Counted from the first letter of the stretch, positions 1-5,513 are shown. The stretch is DNA of 5,778 nt from Oscillospiraceae bacterium (GCA_029013165.1 JAQXMV010000115.1:1-5778); one strand, 5' to 3'. The notes: generated from the sequence alone by a model not told the origin. Translations and numbers: made by a program.

Positions 1-479
1 AATTCTACTCCTCCATGAGAATTGATGTGCGCAAGGCAGAACAGCTCAAAGGCAGCGGTAATGAATTTATCGGCGCCAGAACAAGAGCCAAAATCGTCAA
101 GAACAAGGTTTCTCCGCCCTTCAAGGAGGGAGAATTTGACATTATGTACGGCACGGGCATCTCACGCGAGGGCGAGATCGTCGATATGGGCGTAAAATTC
201 GGCATCATCAATAAAAGCGGCGCCTGGTTTTCCTATGGCGAAACAAGGCTCGGTCAGGGCAGAGACAATGTGAAAACCCTGCTGAAAAACGAACCGGAGC
301 TGGCCGCAGAGCTCGACCGAAAGGTCAGAGAAGAATTCAATCGGATCAAGAGCGGCAAGGGCACCGCAGAAGCGGAAACGACCGTCTCCGAGACACCCGT
401 TCAGAAGCCGGCACCGAAAAGATCCGCCGGATCTGTCCGCGCAAAAATCGACATAGCTGTCGACGACGATGACGAATAA
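1..479 (+). CDS. recA: RecA recombinase, C-terminal part (5' end outside window)
   Basis: RecA polymerises on single-stranded DNA, drives homologous strand exchange and triggers LexA autocleavage in the cytoplasm. The frame is open from the first base. The first full codon is at 3 and reads FYSSMRIDVRKAEQLK, matching the conserved RecA stretch K-F-Y-x-S-x-R-x-D-I-R; the ATG at 15 is therefore an internal Met. About 158 residues remain. Visible family blocks are the TRAKIVKNKVSPPFK segment, FDIMYGTGISREGEI, and KSGAWFSYGETRLGQGRDN at the start of the C-terminal domain. A low-complexity Ala/Pro/Lys linker follows, then an acidic DDDDE tail, which in characterised RecA proteins moderates DNA binding. 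The Walker A and B motifs and loop L2 lie upstream and cannot be checked. The TAA stop (477-479) shares its last A with the recX start. Confidence 0.97.
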   Translation, partial: FYSSMRIDVRKAEQLKGSGNEFIGARTRAKIVKNKVSPPFKEGEFDIMYGTGISREGEIVDMGVKFGIINKSGAWFSYGETRLGQGRDNVKTLLKNEPELAAELDRKVREEFNRIKSGKGTAEAETTVSETPVQKPAPKRSAGSVRAKIDIAVDDDDE

Positions 480-1099
480 TGAAGCTGACATTTCAAAAAG
501 GAAAACAGGATAAAATCCATATGATGATCGACGGTGAGTATCGCCTTACCGTCGATACCGCTTTTTTTGCCGGCTTATCGCTCGTGCAGGGGCAGGAGCT
601 CTCGGAAGAAGAACTGGCCGAGCTGACGGCCGCCATTGAGGAAAGGCGAGCCTATAACTGTGCCGTCGCCCTGCTCTCGAGGCGTGACCACAGCCGCGGC
701 GAACTGCTGACAAAACTGCGGCAAAAGGGCTTTGCGGCAGGAGCCGAAGCCGCCGCTGACAAGCTCGAGCACGACGGCTATCTGGACGACCGCCGCTTCG
801 CGGCGCTTTATACAGGCGAACTCCTACGCCTGAAAAACTACGGCAAAAAGCGGATCGAGCAGGAGCTTCTGCGCAAGGGCGTAGACCGTGAGATTATCCG
901 GGAAACTCTCGAAAGCGCTGAATTTCCCGAGGATCGGCTGACGGATATCATCAGGCGGAAATATCTCCGCTATCTCGGCGACGAAAAGGGCGTGAGAAAA
1001 ACCGTCAACGCTCTGCTTCGTCTCGGCTATAGCTTCGGCGAAATAAAAGAAGCGCTGACGGCCGTCAGCGAAGAAAATGAAAGTGAACTGGAGTCGTGA
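479..1099 (+). CDS. recX: RecX regulatory protein
   Basis: RecX is a small cytoplasmic modulator that binds within the RecA filament groove and inhibits or dismantles filaments. The 206-residue product has the family's three-helix repeats. The strongest signatures are ALLSRRDHSRGELLTKLRQK at about residues 63-82, then LEHDGYLDDRRFAALY at about 97-112 and NYGKKRIEQELLRKGVD at about 120-136. A further repeat ends in LLRLGYSFGEI. The start ATG overlaps the recA TAA in the arrangement TAATG and no clear Shine-Dalgarno sequence precedes it. Translation is therefore probably coupled to recA termination, which would tie RecX dose to RecA (inference). The N-terminal 55 residues are the variable extension usual in Firmicute RecX. 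The length fits the family. Confidence 0.93.
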   Translation: MKLTFQKGKQDKIHMMIDGEYRLTVDTAFFAGLSLVQGQELSEEELAELTAAIEERRAYNCAVALLSRRDHSRGELLTKLRQKGFAAGAEAAADKLEHDGYLDDRRFAALYTGELLRLKNYGKKRIEQELLRKGVDREIIRETLESAEFPEDRLTDIIRRKYLRYLGDEKGVRKTVNALLRLGYSFGEIKEALTAVSEENESELES

Positions 1100-1103
1100 T
1101 AGA

Positions 1104-2435
1104 ATGAATAAAGTAGGAATGATCTCCCTGGGCTGTCCGAAAAATCAGGTGGACGCCGAAATGATGCTCTCCCGGCTTTTAGGCGACGGCTTCGAGATCG
1201 TCGGTGAGGCCGAAAAAGCCGATATTGTGATTGTCAATACCTGCGGTTTCATCGAGAGCGCGAAGAAAGAAGCCATCGAAACCATCCTCGAGGTGGCCCA
1301 GCTCAAAAAAGAGGGCATGATCAAGGCCGTGGTTGTCACCGGTTGTCTTGCTCAGCGTTACAGTCAGCAGGTGGCCGATGAGTTCCCTGAGGTGGACGGC
1401 GTGGTGGGTATCGGCGCCAACGGCGAAATCGCCGACATCTGCAGAAAGGTCATGGCGGACAAAAAAGTATGCGCCTTTCCCTCCAAGATGTGTCTTCCCC
1501 TGGAGGGCGGCAGAATCCTCACCACCCCCTCTCACTACGCTTATCTGAAAATCGCCGAGGGCTGCTCCAACTGCTGCAGCTACTGCGCCATTCCTCAGAT
1601 CAGAGGCAAATTCCGCAGCCGGGAAATGCAGAGCATCATCGAAGAAGCCAGAGAACTGGCCTCACAGGGCGTCAAAGAAATCATTGTTGTGGCCCAGGAC
1701 ACCACAAAATACGGTTTGGATCTTTACGGCAAACTAAGGCTCCCCGAGCTGCTTCGTGCGCTGTGCCAAATTGACGGCATCGAATGGATCCGGCTGTTAT
1801 ATTGCTATCCCGAATCCATAACCGATAAGCTGATCGAAACCATGGCGGCAGAAAGCAAAATCTGCCATTATATCGACATACCCATGCAGCACTGTCAGAG
1901 CGCCATACTGGAAAAAATGAACCGCAAAGGCTCCCGCCAGGAACTGACACAGCTCATTAATAAGCTGAGAAACAGAATCCCGGATATCATCATACGAACC
2001 ACATTTATTGTGGGCTTCCCGGGAGAAACTGAGGAGGACTTTTCCGCCCTTTGCGATTTCACCCAGGAAATGTGCTTCGAGCGCTACGGCTGCTTTGCCT
2101 ATTCCCCTGAGGAGGGTACCCCTGCAGCAAAAATGCCCGATCAGATCGATGAGGACATCAAGCAGGAACGGGCACGAATCCTGAACGCACAGCAGGACGG
2201 AATTTTTGAATGGCAGGCGCAGGAGCTGAAAGGAAAGATTCTGACGGTCATCGTGGACGGCTATGACGAAGATGAGATGCTCTATCTCGGCAGAAGCTAC
2301 ATGGACGCCCCGGATATCGACACGGCGGTGATCATCTCCACGGAAGAGGAGCTGAACGCCGGCGAAAGGGTTCGCGTGAAAATCATCGGCGCTCTTGACT
2401 GCGACTTGGTAGGAGAGCTTGTCACAGAATCATAA
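1104..2435 (+). CDS. rimO: Ribosomal protein S12 methylthiotransferase RimO
   Basis: RimO is a radical-SAM enzyme with two 4Fe-4S clusters. It adds a methylthio group to the beta-carbon of a conserved Asp of ribosomal protein S12 (Asp88/89 in E. coli). The 443-residue product has the usual family length and order. An N-terminal methylthiotransferase domain holds cluster ligands Cys11 (SLGCPKNQVDAE, diagnostic for RimO), Cys47 (NTCGFIESAK) and Cys81 (TGCLAQRY). A radical-SAM domain holds the CxxxCxxC motif at Cys154, Cys158 and Cys161 and a GFPGETEEDF block near residue 303. A C-terminal TRAM domain runs from about 371 to the end. The ATG at 1104 is preferred over an in-frame ATG at 1077 inside recX: family homology starts here, and a GGAG lies at 1090-1093. 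The gene begins four bases after the recX stop, so it probably shares the recA transcript. An extra Cys157 sits inside the cluster motif. Confidence 0.95.
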   Translation: MNKVGMISLGCPKNQVDAEMMLSRLLGDGFEIVGEAEKADIVIVNTCGFIESAKKEAIETILEVAQLKKEGMIKAVVVTGCLAQRYSQQVADEFPEVDGVVGIGANGEIADICRKVMADKKVCAFPSKMCLPLEGGRILTTPSHYAYLKIAEGCSNCCSYCAIPQIRGKFRSREMQSIIEEARELASQGVKEIIVVAQDTTKYGLDLYGKLRLPELLRALCQIDGIEWIRLLYCYPESITDKLIETMAAESKICHYIDIPMQHCQSAILEKMNRKGSRQELTQLINKLRNRIPDIIIRTTFIVGFPGETEEDFSALCDFTQEMCFERYGCFAYSPEEGTPAAKMPDQIDEDIKQERARILNAQQDGIFEWQAQELKGKILTVIVDGYDEDEMLYLGRSYMDAPDIDTAVIISTEEELNAGERVRVKIIGALDCDLVGELVTES

Positions 2436-2457
2436 CTCTTTGACCTGTAATAAAAGC

Positions 2458-2488
2458 AAAGCCCTGAGAGTCACACTCTCAGGGCTTT
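2458..2488. terminator. Bidirectional intrinsic terminator between convergent genes
   Basis: A perfect 14-bp inverted repeat (AAAGCCCTGAGAGT / ACTCTCAGGGCTTT) has a 3-base CAC loop. It begins 22 bases after the rimO stop and lies 17 bases beyond the stop of the convergent minus-strand LRR gene. Read on the minus strand the stem is followed by a T-rich run (TTTGCTTTTATTA), a good intrinsic terminator tail. On the plus strand the tail is CTTTCTATG, where the last T's belong to the stem, so termination there relies more on the long stem. Confidence 0.9.
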
Positions 2489-2505
2489 CTATGTTAGTTA
2501 GTTAC

Positions 2506-3156
2506 TTATTCACCGGGGTTCCATTCCACACCGACCGATGCCAATATCTGGCGAATGATCTCAATGATCTTGCCGATAATGGAATTGGCAATGAAATCGG
2601 CAAACTGATTTTGAATCGTGGCACTCTCGCCGTTCTCACTGTCCTCCTCGGAGCCCATAAAGTCATTGTTGCTGTTGCCGGCGTCGAGAATATTGATCCT
2701 GATATTGGAAGCGAGACCGTAGACTGTAAAGAACTGATAGTTGGATTTATAGCAGTGCACGGTGACGCTGTTGCAGCCGTCAAAAGCATCATACTGGCAC
2801 ATAATCAGGGTGGAGGGAATGAAAACCTCCTGCAGAGCCGTGCAGTCATGAAAAGCCTGAGAACCGATGGAGGTCACGCCCTCAGGAATTCGCACGGAAA
2901 CAACTGAATTACAACCGGAAAAGGCCTCTTCTCCGATATATTTGACGGGATAGACAGCTGAGCCAACCAAAGCCTGTGACGGCACGGCGATATCGCCGCC
3001 TGCGTCCACAGAGCAGGAAACCAAAATCGCGTTTTCACCCTTGACCGCGAAGGTGAAAATATCCTCCTCAGCGGCAAAAGCACAAAGGCTCATGGGAACC
3101 AAAGCCAGAATCGACACAAGAAGAACGCAAAGTACTTTTTTCATTTGCCATTTCAT
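2506..3156 (-). CDS. Secreted BspA-like leucine-rich repeat (LRR_5) protein, downstream paralog
   Basis: This is a 216-residue exported protein of unknown function. Residues 1-29 are a signal peptide: KK near the start, a hydrophobic core VLLVSILALV, and a probable cut after the AFA/AFAA motif at 28-29. About three LRR_5 units follow (roughly 67-140) with the family pattern AF-x-x-C-x-x-[LV] and IPEGVTSIGSQAF. The block HCYKSNYQ resembles the capping turn that often ends LRR_5 arrays. Six Cys (48, 82, 105, 120, 128, 135) are shared with the neighbouring paralog. A Ser/Asn/Glu-rich linker (160-180) leads to a hydrophobic or amphipathic tail ending in VEWNPGE. No LPXTG, dockerin or lipobox is seen, so release or non-covalent surface association is likely. 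LRR_5 proteins of other bacteria bind host or microbial partners, but no partner can be named here. An own promoter lies at 3223-3251. Confidence 0.85.
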   Translation of the reverse strand: MKWQMKKVLCVLLVSILALVPMSLCAFAAEEDIFTFAVKGENAILVSCSVDAGGDIAVPSQALVGSAVYPVKYIGEEAFSGCNSVVSVRIPEGVTSIGSQAFHDCTALQEVFIPSTLIMCQYDAFDGCNSVTVHCYKSNYQFFTVYGLASNIRINILDAGNSNNDFMGSEEDSENGESATIQNQFADFIANSIIGKIIEIIRQILASVGVEWNPGE

Positions 3157-3163
3157 AAAATGA

Positions 3164-3169
3164 CCTCCT
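3164..3169 (-). promoter_or_regulatory. Ribosome binding site of the downstream LRR_5 gene
   Basis: The minus strand reads AGGAGG, 7 bases before the ATG at 3156. It decides for this start over the in-frame ATG four codons later (MKWQMKK). Confidence 0.85.
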
Positions 3170-3182
3170 AAACCAAAGCCAA

Positions 3183-3204
3183 CACCGCAGGGAACTCTGC
3201 GGTG
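3183..3204 (-). terminator. Stem-loop between the LRR_5 paralogs (terminator or leader hairpin)
   Basis: A perfect 8-bp stem CACCGCAG/CTGCGGTG with a 6-base loop lies 31 bases past the stop of the upstream paralog. On the minus strand it is followed by TTGGCTTTGGTTT, which is T-rich but interrupted. It could be a leaky intrinsic terminator for the upstream gene. Because a promoter precedes it at 3223-3251, it would also form near the 5' end (about +12 to +33) of the downstream gene's own transcript, just ahead of its ribosome binding site. Whether it terminates, attenuates or stabilises the mRNA cannot be told from sequence. Confidence 0.6.
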
Positions 3205-3222
3205 CCGATGATACTGGATATT

Positions 3223-3251
3223 ATTATACTACTTTTATTTTGAAATTTCAA
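3223..3251 (-). promoter_or_regulatory. Sigma-A-type promoter for the downstream LRR_5 gene
   Basis: On the minus strand a -35 box TTGAAA (3251-3246) is separated by exactly 17 bp from a perfect -10 box TATAAT (3228-3223). Transcription would start near 3215, giving a leader of about 59 bases. The -35 box lies inside the last codons of the upstream paralog (stop at 3235). It forms half of a perfect 12-bp palindrome, TTGAAATTTCAA (3240-3251), which could be chance or an operator. Confidence 0.75.
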
Positions 3252-3849
3252 TACCGAAGAGATCCAAAATCTCATACCAGAGGGTACGCAGAAATTCGAT
3301 AAAATCTCTTACCGTCACGCCGGACTTGTCGGCCTCCTCGCCATCGTCCATGGGCTTCGGATTATAAACGGCGTCCAGCACATCAATGATGACATTGTCA
3401 GAAAGGCCGCACACGGTACTGAGCTGATAGGTCGAGCTGTAGCAGTGAAGAACGACCTGAGCGCATTCGTCAAAGGCGTCATACTGGCAAATCACCAGCG
3501 TGGAGGGGAAATAGACTTCCTCAAGGGAATCACAGCCATAGAAAGCATGAGAACCGACTGAGGTCACGCCCTCAGGAAATTCCACCGTAATGACATTGTC
3601 ACAGTCCTCAAAGGCTCTGTCTGCCACGAACTTAACCTGATATTCGTTGCCGTCGATGATCACTGTTGCCGGAACCACGATATTGCCCTCAGCGTCCGCA
3701 GAGCAGGAAATCAAAACAGCATAATCGCCCTTGACATCAAAGCAGAACTCATCTTCCGATTCTTCTGCCGCCGATGAAAAACAAATGCCGCAAAGAAGCA
3801 TGACACATGTTAATAAAACAGAAATGGTCTTTTTTAATGTAATCTTCAT
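3235..3849 (-). CDS. Secreted BspA-like leucine-rich repeat (LRR_5) protein, upstream paralog
   Basis: This 204-residue exported protein is collinear with the next gene on the minus strand. Shared blocks are SCS-x-DA, PEGVTS[IV]GS-x-AF, PSTL-x-x-CQYDAFD-x-C, HCY-x-S-x-YQ and LDA. Residues 1-28 form a signal peptide (KITLKK, core ISVLLTCVMLLCGICF, probable cut near SSAA). Minimal LRR_5 repeats occupy about 70-141 and hold the conserved Cys 83, 106, 121, 129 and 136; Cys49 lies just before them. Extra Cys36 and Cys147 are absent from the paralog. An acidic linker (MDDGEEADK, 167-175) precedes a hydrophobic/amphipathic tail, VRDFIEFLRTLWYEILDLFG. The start at 3849 has a strong AGGAGGAG (3857-3864) 7 bases upstream. 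The stop is 78 bases before the next start, so the pair may also be co-transcribed. Function is unknown. Paralogy with the neighbour is certain; a surface or secreted adhesion or sensing role is only a family-based guess. Confidence 0.85.
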   Translation of the reverse strand: MKITLKKTISVLLTCVMLLCGICFSSAAEESEDEFCFDVKGDYAVLISCSADAEGNIVVPATVIIDGNEYQVKFVADRAFEDCDNVITVEFPEGVTSVGSHAFYGCDSLEEVYFPSTLVICQYDAFDECAQVVLHCYSSTYQLSTVCGLSDNVIIDVLDAVYNPKPMDDGEEADKSGVTVRDFIEFLRTLWYEILDLFGIEISK

Positions 3850-3878
3850 AAAAAATCTCCTCCTGTTGAGATAAAACT

Positions 3879-3921
3879 ATTATATTTGCACATTTTATCT
3901 AAAATTTATAGTAATGGTTAA
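3879..3921 (-). promoter_or_regulatory. Probable promoter region of the upstream LRR_5 gene
   Basis: Two overlapping candidates are seen on the minus strand. A perfect TATAAT lies at 3884-3879 without a convincing -35 box. Alternatively TTAACC (3921-3916), 18 bp, then TAAAAT (3897-3892). A 14-base palindrome ATTTTATCTAAAAT (3892-3905) overlaps both. The region is very AT-rich, so individual boxes are weak evidence. Confidence 0.4.
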
Positions 3922-4010
3922 TTTTGTTTGAATAAGTTATTAACGTATACGGCAGAGGGTCTTCAATCCGACAGAATTCGCAAAAATAAACCAAAAGATG
4001 ACAACAAACA

Positions 4011-4051
4011 AAAAAAGCAGAAATTTTACAAAAAGACTTGCTTTTTTCTGC
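4011..4051. repeat. AT-rich inverted repeat upstream of the rpmB promoter
   Basis: AAAAAAGCA (4011-4019) is the reverse complement of TGCTTTTTT (4039-4047). The overlapping GCAGAAA (4017-4023) matches TTTCTGC (4045-4051), and AAAAAG/CTTTTT (4030-4035/4041-4046) forms an inner stem. The arms overlap the rpmB -35 box. No function can be assigned. Confidence 0.4.
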
Positions 4052-4066
4052 GTTTTCTGATATCAT
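4038..4066 (+). promoter_or_regulatory. Probable rpmB promoter
   Basis: TTGCTT (4038-4043), a 17-bp spacer, then TATCAT (4061-4066). The -10 matches consensus at five of six positions and the -35 at three of six. The implied start near 4073 gives a leader of about 39 bases with an ideal ribosome binding site. Confidence 0.5.
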
Positions 4067-4096
4067 ATCTTTTGCTTATGTTAGTTCAATAATATT

Positions 4097-4104
4097 AAGG
4101 AGGT
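4097..4104 (+). promoter_or_regulatory. Ribosome binding site of rpmB
   Basis: AAGGAGGT lies 7 to 8 bases before the ATG at 4112. It overlaps the in-frame GTG at 4103, so that codon cannot be the start. Confidence 0.9.
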
Positions 4105-4111
4105 GCGACAC

Positions 4112-4300
4112 ATGGCAAAATGTGATTTCTGCGGCAAGGATGTATCCTTCGGCATCAAAGTTTCTCACTCACACAGACGTTCAAACAGAACATGGAAGCC
4201 CAATGTTAAGCGTGTTAAGGCTATCGTAAACGGCTCTCCCAAAAGAGTATACGCTTGTACCCGTTGCTTGCGTTCCGGTAAGGTTACTCGCGCTATCTGA
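4112..4300 (+). CDS. rpmB: 50S ribosomal protein L28
   Basis: This is a structural protein of the large ribosomal subunit. The 62-residue product starts MAKCDFCGKDVSFG and contains the family core VSHSHRRSNRTWKPNVK and YACTRCLRSGKV. Two CxxC pairs (Cys4/Cys7 and Cys49/Cys52) form the zinc-ribbon version of L28; zinc-free versions lose these Cys and are the form used under zinc limitation in several bacteria. The ATG at 4112 is fixed by the AAGGAGG site and by family homology. The gene stands alone, with a promoter upstream and a strong terminator 22 bases after the stop. Confidence 0.98.
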   Translation: MAKCDFCGKDVSFGIKVSHSHRRSNRTWKPNVKRVKAIVNGSPKRVYACTRCLRSGKVTRAI

Positions 4301-4322
4301 TCATAAGATTTCTGTGGATCAT

Positions 4323-4348
4323 GGACTGCTTTTCAGCAGTCCTTTTTT
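4323..4348 (+). terminator. Intrinsic terminator of rpmB
   Basis: An 8-bp stem GGACTGCT/AGCAGTCC has a 4-base loop TTTC and is followed at once by six T's (4343-4348). This is a textbook rho-independent terminator 22 bases after the rpmB stop. Confidence 0.95.
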
Positions 4349-4385
4349 CATCGGAAAAAGTCAGAAAATCTTAATATTTGAGCCG

Positions 4386-4414
4386 TTGCAAATTCCGTCA
4401 TATTAGGGTATGAT
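4386..4414 (+). promoter_or_regulatory. Probable promoter of the lipoprotein carboxypeptidase gene
   Basis: TTGCAA (4386-4391), a 17-bp spacer, then TATGAT (4409-4414); the -10 has five of six consensus bases and the -35 has four of six. The implied start near 4421 gives a leader of under 20 bases. Confidence 0.65.
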
Positions 4415-4427
4415 AAGGATAGAAAGC

Positions 4428-4433
4428 AGGTGA
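4428..4433 (+). promoter_or_regulatory. Ribosome binding site of the carboxypeptidase gene
   Basis: AGGTGA sits 5 bases before ATG 4439. It contains the in-frame GTG at 4430, so that codon is more likely part of the binding site than the start. Confidence 0.6.
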
Positions 4434-4438
4434 AGAAT

Positions 4439-5455
4439 ATGAATAAAAAATTTTGGGTAACCTCTGTTCTGGTACTGAGCACAGCCCTGCTGTTTGCCGC
4501 CTGCGGTGACAGGGAGCCGAAACCGAAAAACACCACGGACTCCGCCTATGCTGAGACGACAAAGGCGACTGATACCACCCGCCGGCAGACCACCCTGCCG
4601 AAAATAGACAACAACACCGATCCGGCCTCCACGGCGCCTGTCTCCGCCCTCGCAGAGAAGAAAGTCCTTTATTCGCAATGTACGCTGAATGTACGCAAAA
4701 GCCCCTCCACAGACAGCGAGATTCTCGGCAAGCTCTATGAGGGAGACAAGGTGGAAGCCACCGGAAAACAGGGCGACTGGTATGTGATTATCTACGGCGG
4801 CAAAACCGCTTATGCCCACAGCAATTATCTCAGCGAAGCCGCACCGGCCAGCACCGTTCAAAGCGACAGAATCGTCATTGATCCCACCCGGGGTGACTGG
4901 AATCTTGTGGTCGTCAATTCCTCCAGAGAAATGCCTGCCGGCTATGAGCCCAAGCTGGCTGAAATTTTTGACACCGGGGTTTATATGGACTACCGCGTTG
5001 CCCCCCACTATGAGGAGATGTACACCGCCGCCAAAGCTGACGGCATTACTCTCACCCCTTTTTCCGGCTATCGTTCCTACGCCAGACAAAAACGCAACTA
5101 CGATAATCTGACGGAAACCTATATGTCGCGCTATAATCTCAACCGCGAGCAGGCGGCCAAAAAAGCGGCCACGGTCATTCTCCCCCCCGGAACCAGTGAG
5201 CATAATTTAGGGCTCGCCATGGATATCTGCAATACCTATGATTCCTTTGCCCAGCAGAAAGAATATGCCTGGCTGGTGGAAAATGCCCACAAATATGGTT
5301 TCATTCTGCGCTACACAGCCGAGAAGCAAAGTATAACGGGCATCGTCCCCGAGCCGTGGCACTGGCGCTATGTTGGCGTGGAATATGCGGAAAAGATCAA
5401 AAGTAGCGGTCTTTGTCTCGAGGAATACTTAGACAGCGTGGGAATTGCTTATTAA
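4439..5455 (+). CDS. Lipoprotein with SH3 domain and VanY-type (M15B) D,D-carboxypeptidase domain
   Basis: This is a membrane-anchored zinc peptidase predicted to trim the terminal D-Ala from peptidoglycan stem peptides outside the cell. From the ATG at 4439 it has 338 residues. A lipoprotein signal ends in LLFAAC, with Cys22 as the lipidated residue. A Thr/Pro-rich spacer spans about 25-70. A bacterial SH3 (type 3) domain covers about 74-132 (CTLNVRKSPSTDSEILG, GDWYVIIYGGKTAYAHSNYL) and probably binds cell wall. The VanY domain runs from about 150 to the end. Its motifs are SGYRS (209-213), SEHNLGLAMD (253-262; zinc ligands His255 and Asp262) and EPWHWR (305-310; catalytic Glu305, zinc ligand His308). 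All catalytic residues are present. No vanS/vanR or vanHAX genes lie nearby, so this is more likely a housekeeping wall enzyme than a glycopeptide-resistance gene. An L,D- or D,D-endopeptidase activity cannot be excluded. Confidence 0.92.
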   Translation: MNKKFWVTSVLVLSTALLFAACGDREPKPKNTTDSAYAETTKATDTTRRQTTLPKIDNNTDPASTAPVSALAEKKVLYSQCTLNVRKSPSTDSEILGKLYEGDKVEATGKQGDWYVIIYGGKTAYAHSNYLSEAAPASTVQSDRIVIDPTRGDWNLVVVNSSREMPAGYEPKLAEIFDTGVYMDYRVAPHYEEMYTAAKADGITLTPFSGYRSYARQKRNYDNLTETYMSRYNLNREQAAKKAATVILPPGTSEHNLGLAMDICNTYDSFAQQKEYAWLVENAHKYGFILRYTAEKQSITGIVPEPWHWRYVGVEYAEKIKSSGLCLEEYLDSVGIAY

Positions 5456-5477
5456 AGCGGCAACCATAAGAGCAATC

Positions 5478-5513
5478 AGAGCAGCACAACCGGATCCGGC
5501 GTGCTGCTCTTTT
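5478..5513 (+). terminator. Intrinsic terminator of the carboxypeptidase gene
   Basis: A 10-bp perfect stem AGAGCAGCAC/GTGCTGCTCT is followed by TTTTCCTTT. Its 13-base loop contains a nested perfect palindrome, CCGGATCCGG (5490-5499). It starts 22 bases after the stop codon. Confidence 0.9.

Noticed and set aside
1077..1103. Longer RimO start at the in-frame ATG 1077 (extra MKVNWSRDR)
   Set aside because: It lies inside recX, and family homology begins at MNKVGMISLGCPKN. A GGAG sequence supports ATG 1104.
1179..1535. Minus-strand 118-codon open frame within rimO
   Set aside because: It is a shadow of the conserved cluster-binding domains of RimO, with no independent start signals.
2419..2907. 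Plus-strand open frame of 162 codons through the terminator and the downstream LRR gene
   Set aside because: It starts inside rimO, passes through a strong terminator hairpin, and is antisense to a gene with a signal peptide, LRR motifs and a good ribosome binding site.
3850..4037. Possible small RNA or riboswitch in the divergent AT-rich spacer
   Set aside because: There is no conserved riboswitch core, T-box or compact GC-rich fold. The sequence is AT-rich with only promoter-like boxes and simple inverted repeats.
4103..4111. GTG start for rpmB nine bases upstream
   Set aside because: The GTG overlaps the AAGGAGG ribosome binding site, and L28 proteins begin MAKxCxxC.
4403..5203. Long minus-strand open frame (266 codons) opposite the carboxypeptidase gene
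   Set aside because: It is antisense to a gene with complete VanY catalytic motifs and an SH3 domain. Its Gly/Val-rich translation has no recognisable domain and it has no ribosome binding site that I could see.
4439..5455. Reading the VanY-domain gene as part of a vancomycin-resistance cluster
   Set aside because: No vanR/vanS or vanH/A/X-like gene is present and the gene stands alone between its own promoter and terminator. The SH3-lipoprotein architecture fits a general wall carboxypeptidase.
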